From: DASUFE01 sp036274675
GTDB taxonomy: Bacteria; Pseudomonadota; Gammaproteobacteria; HTCC5015
Reading direction: 5' to 3'
Assembly (NCBI GenBank): GCA_036274675.1
Contig: DASUFE010000070.1
Coordinates: 1 to 19,847 of the forward strand
Length of the DNA: 19,847 nt
Below are positions 16,378 to 19,847 of this stretch, in pieces. Under the pieces are notes generated by a model that saw nothing but the letters and a program-made list of their open reading frames with translations, had not been told where the DNA came from and searched no databases. The translations under genes were made by a program, and so were the position numbers. Positions within the stretch are counted from its first letter, which is position 1. Each line of letters opens with the position of its first letter.

Positions 16378-16878
16378 ATGAAGAACCTGCGCCGTATCAA
16401 ACGCATGACCCGTAGCAAGCGCAACAAGCCGCCCTCATTGAATCTGGTTTCGATGATGGATATTTTCACGATCCTGGTATTCTTCCTGCTGGTCAATCAG
16501 TCAAGCAGCGAGGAGTTGCCGAGCCCGGATATCATCAAACTGCCGGACTCGATTTCCGAACAAAAACCGGAGCAGACCATTGTGCTGCTGATAACCCCGG
16601 ATCAGATTCTGATGAACGGCGAAATTATCGTTACTGCCAGTGAAGCTCTGGCGGGCGAGGACGCGATTATTGCCGCGGTGCGGGATCGTCTACAGGAAGA
16701 GGCCGCAAAAATGATCAGCCAGACCGGCGCCGCCAGCGAGCGCGCTCGGCAGGTGGTTATTATGGGCGACAGGAGCATTCCCTTTAAATTTCTGAAGAAA
16801 GTCATGGCCAGTTGCACCGCGGCAGGCTACGAGAAAATTTCTCTCGCCGTGCAGCAACTCGACGCCAAGGTCAGCTGA
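16378..16878 (+). CDS. ExbD/TolR-family protein with conserved membrane aspartate
   Basis: 166 residues. The N-terminus is strongly basic (KNLRRIKRMTRSKRNK), facing the cytoplasm. The single membrane helix SMMDIFTILVFFLLV (about residues 25-39) carries Asp28 at the position of ExbD Asp25/TolR Asp23. The periplasmic domain has the ExbD pattern (TIVLLITPDQILMNGEIIV; VVIMGDRSIPFKFLKKVMASCTAAGYEKISLAVQ). It starts 3 nt after the preceding ExbD-like gene, with GAGGG at 16366-16370. With that protein it makes a non-identical pair, like AglQ/AglS. Confidence 0.94.
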   Translation: MKNLRRIKRMTRSKRNKPPSLNLVSMMDIFTILVFFLLVNQSSSEELPSPDIIKLPDSISEQKPEQTIVLLITPDQILMNGEIIVTASEALAGEDAIIAAVRDRLQEEAAKMISQTGAASERARQVVIMGDRSIPFKFLKKVMASCTAAGYEKISLAVQQLDAKVS

Positions 16879-16898
16879 ATGCTTGCTGAGACAATGTG

Positions 16899-18305
16899 AT
16901 GAAGAACGCCTCAGCCGAAAAAGAGCAGTTACTCGAGCGCCAGTTGCAGGACGCGAAAGACCGGCTTGCTCCCATGCAGGTGGAGGAGGACGAGGCGCGG
17001 ATCGCGTATGAACAACTGGCCGTGAAACAGCAGACGGCTTACAAGCTGGAGCAAATTTGTGCGCAGATGGCCGATCTTGCCCAGCAACCGGCACTGGGCG
17101 ATAAAAGCCCGTTCAATGGCGCAATGCTTGAGGATGCCAATGAGGTCAACCAGCACTACTCCGCTTTCATCGATCGTATCAACGTCCAGGTAGTCGAATT
17201 CAAGGCCAAATTGAAAGAGGCGAAGCAGCGCTTTGAGACGGCGCAGCAGGCGGTGTCAGACGCCCGCGCCGAAGTGCGTCGTATGGCACAGCAGTTGGAG
17301 CAACTGCGGCCCATGGTTCGCACGCGTACCCTGGTTAGGACCGATTCGGATGGGGTCGAACGCGCTTATGTGATTGTGTTCCGCCGTAACGCAATCATGC
17401 CATGGAATCAATCACCCACGGATGAAAGCCGTTATCGTCGAATCCGTACAGTCACGGTATTAGTGTTCCTGCTGCTGAGCCTGATCATGCCTTTCGTGCC
17501 GATACCTGAAAAACCGAAAGTTATCGTTATTCCGGAAAGAATGGCCAAGCTGATCCAGGAGCAGAAACCGCCACCACCGCCGCCGCCACCGAAAGTCGCA
17601 GAGAAGCAGCCGGAAGCGGATGATGTCGCCAAGCTCAAGCCCAAACCTACACCCGGAGCTCCGGGGCTCGACAGCAAGACCACGGCAGCGCGTGAAAAAG
17701 CGTCCCGAGCCGGCCTGCTGGCATTTAGCGGCGGGTTTACCGACCTGATGGACAATTCCGCCGAAGCCAAGCTGGGTAAGCAGGCGCGCGTTACTGCCGC
17801 GGGACCGAACAGCGGTGCGAAGCGAACTGAACGATCCCTGATAACATCCGGCGTCACACGCGGCAGCGGCGGCATCAATACGGCAGCCCTGAGTCGCGAT
17901 GTCGCCGGATCGGGTCTTGGCAGTGGCGTACGTGGCACCAGCCGCGTGACGGGCTTTATCGGCGGCTCTGAATTCGGCGATGCCGACAAGCCGCTGGCGG
18001 CCGATGCAATACGCGGTTCGCGCACCGATGAGGAAATCCAGGTGGTGTTCGACCGCAACAAGAGCGCGCTGTATTCGATCTACCAGCGCGCCCTCCGTAA
18101 CGATCCGACTCTGAAAGGCAAGGTGGTGTTGAAACTCACGATCGCGCCTTCGGGCCAGGTACTGGCTGCCTCCGTCGAGTCCAGCGACCTCGGCGACCCC
18201 GACCTCGAGCGCAAGATCGCCGCGCGCGTCAAGCTGTTCGATTTCGGCGCCAAGGAGGTCGACGCAATTACTATTACTTACCCGATTGACTTCCTGCCGG
18301 CATAA
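16899..18305 (+). CDS. Coiled-coil/TM/TonB-like protein with AgmX/PglI-type C-terminus (GltG-like)
   Basis: 468 residues from ATG 16899; GTG 16896 directly upstream is equally possible, and the ribosome site is weak (GAG 16888-16890). There is no signal peptide. Residues 1-145 are a charged coiled coil (KEQLLERQLQDAKDRL; EFKAKLKEAKQRFETAQQA) predicted to be cytoplasmic. One membrane helix follows at about 185-204 (VTVLVFLLLSLIMPFVPIP), then eight prolines (224-231), a low-complexity Gly/Ser/Thr-rich linker, and a TonB-like C-domain from about 375 (EIQVVFDRNKSALYSIYQRA, LKGKVVLKLTIAPSGQV). TonB-type proteins carry force from an ExbB/D motor to the outer membrane. The cytoplasmic half is an addition not found in TonB or TolA and could couple the motor to cytoplasmic partners. 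Confidence 0.92.
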   Translation: MKNASAEKEQLLERQLQDAKDRLAPMQVEEDEARIAYEQLAVKQQTAYKLEQICAQMADLAQQPALGDKSPFNGAMLEDANEVNQHYSAFIDRINVQVVEFKAKLKEAKQRFETAQQAVSDARAEVRRMAQQLEQLRPMVRTRTLVRTDSDGVERAYVIVFRRNAIMPWNQSPTDESRYRRIRTVTVLVFLLLSLIMPFVPIPEKPKVIVIPERMAKLIQEQKPPPPPPPPKVAEKQPEADDVAKLKPKPTPGAPGLDSKTTAAREKASRAGLLAFSGGFTDLMDNSAEAKLGKQARVTAAGPNSGAKRTERSLITSGVTRGSGGINTAALSRDVAGSGLGSGVRGTSRVTGFIGGSEFGDADKPLAADAIRGSRTDEEIQVVFDRNKSALYSIYQRALRNDPTLKGKVVLKLTIAPSGQVLAASVESSDLGDPDLERKIAARVKLFDFGAKEVDAITITYPIDFLPA

Positions 18306-18331
18306 GAAGCATGCGAGCATACAAGTAGAGC

Positions 18332-18371
18332 AGTAGGGAAGTAGAATACATTCTTTCCTGCTTCTATTTTT
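18332..18371 (+). terminator. Probable intrinsic terminator of the envelope-machine operon
   Basis: AGTAGGGAAG (18332-18341) can pair with CTTTCCTGCT (18353-18362) as ten base pairs in RNA, two of them G-U, around an 11-nt loop. The tail TCTATTTTT (18363-18371) is T-rich. It starts 27 nt after the last stop of the operon. Confidence 0.6.
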
Positions 18372-18446
18372 CCGCAATGCGATGCAAACATCCTGCAGAT
18401 TATTCCCCTTAACTTCCAGCGCCTTAATTGATTTCCAAAAACAGTT

Positions 18447-18780
18447 GTAGGTGTTCAGCTTGACCCTGATGGCGGCGTAAGTATTGGCGTGCGAAGCTGA
18501 AAGTGATGCCTTGCTGAATATCGAGGAACTACTGGGTTCCTCTTTTTCTGGTGTTCTCGTCGTTAATTCAGCCAATAATACTTGCAGGTTATGATGGTAA
18601 TGACACTCCAGAACAATAGATGAACTCTGGTTTATTCAGGAAATCGATAACCTTCGAATCGGGCTGAGTGGCACTGATGATTGGACACAGGTCGACTACT
18701 GGTATTTTGATTACATGAGTGCTGCGCGCTTCGAGACCAGCAATGATGATGTACTTTTCGCAAGTCAGTACAACGATTAG
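18447..18780 (+). pseudogene. Degraded C-terminal part of an RTX-type calcium-binding protein
   Basis: Three reading frames carry consecutive pieces of one RTX-like C-terminus. Frame from 18496: ALLNIEELLGSSFSGVLVVN then SANNT, like the common TLSNIENLxGSxFxDTLTGNxANNT block. Frame from 18581: LAGYDGNDT, a single nonapeptide-like calcium repeat, ending at TAG 18617-18619. Frame from 18619: DELWFIQEIDNLRIGLSGTD, then WTQVDYWYF and ARFETSNDDVLFASQ, matching the haemolysin-type calcium-binding related domain, with a stop at 18778-18780. A weaker upstream piece, VGVQLDPDGGVSIGVRS (18447-18497), may belong too. At least two frameshifts separate the pieces and no start is seen, so it is a relic. 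Its origin is probably a secreted repeat protein now lost. Confidence 0.75.
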
Positions 18781-18794
18781 TGGACGCGACGCCT

Positions 18795-18899
18795 ATGTCC
18801 GATCCGCTTGCCAGAGGCGTGATAAATATTCCACAGGACGCGAAGTACGAGGTTGCCTTAGTGCAGACAACTGGAGCTGATGGGGAGCTGTTGGATTAA
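18795..18899 (+). CDS. Doubtful 34-codon ORF
   Basis: ATG to TAA, peptide starting MSDPLARGVINIPQDAKYEV. No ribosome site and no recognised domain. It may be a further fragment of the degraded region before it, but the peptide does not match RTX C-termini that I know. Confidence 0.15.
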   Translation: MSDPLARGVINIPQDAKYEVALVQTTGADGELLD

Positions 18900-18925
18900 A
18901 AGATAAAGATGAAGCATAAAAACAA

Positions 18926-18951
18926 CAAAGCCGCTTTTGAAAGCGGCTTTG
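18926..18951 (-). terminator. Strong intrinsic terminator of the collagen-like gene
   Basis: AAAGCCGC (18927-18934) pairs perfectly with GCGGCTTT (18943-18950), extended by a C-G pair. Read on the minus strand, the stem is followed by GTTGTTTTT, a good U tract, and it lies 23 nt after the minus-strand stop. Its symmetry may also stop + strand read-through. Confidence 0.82.
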
Positions 18952-18973
18952 CTGTACAAATGCATAAGTGTTA

Positions 18974-19847
18974 TTAACGGCAGTTCAATTGAACTCTTTC
19001 AAAGTTGGTGCCGCCCGTTATGCTTGTGAAATGGCCTCTTATACCGGTGGCCACTCTCTCTCCCATGCTCAGGCAGCTGGGATTGCTGAAGGGTACTGAA
19101 GTCCCTGTGGCCGGTCCCATACTGCTGGTATCGACGGTGGCATTGCCGAACATGCGTACACAGGTTAATGCCAGTTGCTCGATAGGGCCCGAGCCATTAT
19201 TGCCGATGCGCCCTTTCAGGCCTGAAACAACATAGCCCGCCTGGCAGGACAACTGCACCTGATTGTTCGTGCTGATGCCCGCGGTTCCGGTCGTTGTAAC
19301 CGAACCCATCAGTGGCGCCAAACCGCCAACCAACAGCTGGGTGCCGGTCACTGTCTGACAACGCCCTTCAACTTGTCCTATCGCGGTGGCAGTTGCGTTA
19401 AGACGAACATTTAATCCGGTCAGCATGCTGTCGGTTGGGCACTCTAAACTGAAAGAAATGCCTGTCGAGTTGCCTGCGGATGCCGACAGCTGTTGGTTAG
19501 GCGCCATGGTCAGTAACAACGTGGCCGGGCCAGCATCGCCTGTGGGCCCTTTGTCGCCTACAGGGCCTTTGTCGCCCACCGGACCTTTGTCGCCGACGGG
19601 ACCTTTATCACCGACAGGGCCTTGCAGACCCATGGGACCTATTAAGCCTTGGAGGCCTTGATCGCCGGTCGGTCCTTTGTCGCCGACGGGACCTTTATCA
19701 CCAACAGGGCCTTGGGGACCGGCATCGCCGACCGCGCCCTTGTCCCCGACGGGGCCTTTGTCGCCAGTCGGACCTTTATCACCGGCAGGGCCTTGGAGAC
19801 CCATATCGCCGGTCAGACCCTTGTCACCTGTGGGACCTTTGTCTCCC
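18974..19847 (-). CDS. Collagen-like repeat protein with cysteine-paired C-terminal head; 5' end outside window
   Basis: The frame is open to the window edge, so the N-terminus is missing; 290 residues are visible. The ATG at 19802-19804 is internal, since Gly-X-Y repeats continue upstream. The visible stalk has 36 unbroken Gly-X-Y triplets, mostly GPV, GPT and GDK. The roughly 180-residue head begins around TLLLTMAPNQQLS. It contains three repeats, each starting and ending with Cys and carrying a central (S/T)G(L/I) then Arg or His: near CPTDSMLTGLNVR, CQAGYVVSGLKGR, and CLSMGERVATGIRGH. Known bacterial collagen-like proteins are trimeric and surface-exposed or secreted; a head with binding (lectin-like) activity is an inference. 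The Lys/Asp-rich triplets would stabilise a triple helix by salt bridges without hydroxyproline. Confidence 0.85.
   Translation of the reverse strand, partial: GDKGPTGDKGLTGDMGLQGPAGDKGPTGDKGPVGDKGAVGDAGPQGPVGDKGPVGDKGPTGDQGLQGLIGPMGLQGPVGDKGPVGDKGPVGDKGPVGDKGPTGDAGPATLLLTMAPNQQLSASAGNSTGISFSLECPTDSMLTGLNVRLNATATAIGQVEGRCQTVTGTQLLVGGLAPLMGSVTTTGTAGISTNNQVQLSCQAGYVVSGLKGRIGNNGSGPIEQLALTCVRMFGNATVDTSSMGPATGTSVPFSNPSCLSMGERVATGIRGHFTSITGGTNFERVQLNCR
19523..19847 (-). repeat. Tandem 18-bp repeats coding for Gly-X-Y stalk
   Basis: The stalk DNA is built from variants of an 18-bp unit encoding Gly-Pro-Val/Thr-Gly-Asp-Lys, clearest at about 19540-19625 and again from about 19668 to the window edge. 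A stretch of different triplets (GLQ GLI GPM GLQ) divides them. Third-position differences between units show the array is not a recent perfect expansion. Confidence 0.85.

Larger units (their letters stand above)
18306..18973. other. Interval without an intact gene after the operon
   Basis: 668 bases hold, in order: a probable operon terminator (18332-18371), a frameshifted RTX-protein remnant (18447-18780), a 34-codon ORF of doubtful meaning (18795-18899), and a strong terminator of the converging minus-strand gene (18926-18951). I see nothing in 18372-18446. Confidence 0.7.

Noticed and set aside
15120..18305. Ordinary TonB-ExbB-ExbD iron-uptake system or Tol-Pal system
   Set aside because: Two different ExbD proteins, an AgmX/PglI-type TonB protein with a cytoplasmic coiled coil, large TPR partners, and no receptor, TolB or Pal gene alongside.
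19386..19661. Plus-strand reading frame with repeated SPTGPL units
   Set aside because: It is the complement of the collagen repeats. The minus frame has strict Gly at every third residue, a Cys-patterned head and a terminator in the right place.
19523..19847. CRISPR-like or satellite array
   Set aside because: The repeats are contiguous 18-bp coding units without spacers and preserve a Gly-X-Y frame.

Overview
The window reads as a chromosome segment of a proteobacterium, most likely a gammaproteobacterium. The reasons are the Escherichia-like PcnB, PanB, PanC, PanD and Pgi sequences, the housekeeping run pcnB-folK-deoxynucleoside kinase-panB-panC-panD-pgi, and Shine-Dalgarno-led genes on one strand. 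The genus cannot be fixed from this sequence; the gene order recalls methanotrophic or ammonia-oxidising proteobacteria, but that is an inference.

Layout. (1) 1-1244: nitrogen-sensing pair, the 3' part of an ammonium transporter gene followed at once by a PII protein (glnK). (2) 1572-8274: housekeeping block. pcnB and folK overlap. A deoxynucleoside kinase follows, then the pantothenate genes panB, panC and panD, which supply both precursor branches of coenzyme A, then glucose-6-phosphate isomerase. Two tandem GC-rich stem-loops close this block. (3) 8448-18305: a nine-gene block on the + strand, mostly overlapping or closely spaced, that encodes a probable trans-envelope machine. In order: a small secreted coiled-coil protein, a 658-aa periplasmic TPR protein with a coiled-coil tail, a 1020-aa TPR lipoprotein, a 238-aa TPR lipoprotein, a 90-aa secreted protein, a TolQ/ExbB/MotA-type channel protein, two TolR/ExbD-type proteins, and a fusion of cytoplasmic coiled coil, membrane helix and TonB-like (AgmX/PglI-type) C-terminus. 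A candidate intrinsic terminator follows. (4) 18306-18973: no intact gene, but the frameshifted remains of the C-terminal part of an RTX-type calcium-binding protein. (5) 18974-19847, minus strand: the 3' part of a gene for a secreted-looking collagen-like protein, with at least 36 Gly-X-Y triplets and a head of three cysteine-paired repeats, followed by a strong terminator.

The most interesting part is the 8448-18305 cluster. It has the core parts of the Myxococcus Agl-Glt gliding/sporulation machinery: one TolQ-like protein, two TolR-like proteins, a TonB-like transducer and TPR periplasmic or outer-membrane proteins. It shows no outer-membrane beta-barrel or Ras-like/cytoskeletal partner in the window. 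Of the two ExbD-like proteins, only the second keeps the membrane aspartate thought to carry protons; the first has Asn24 there. The system looks like an energised envelope machine whose output cannot be told from the sequence.
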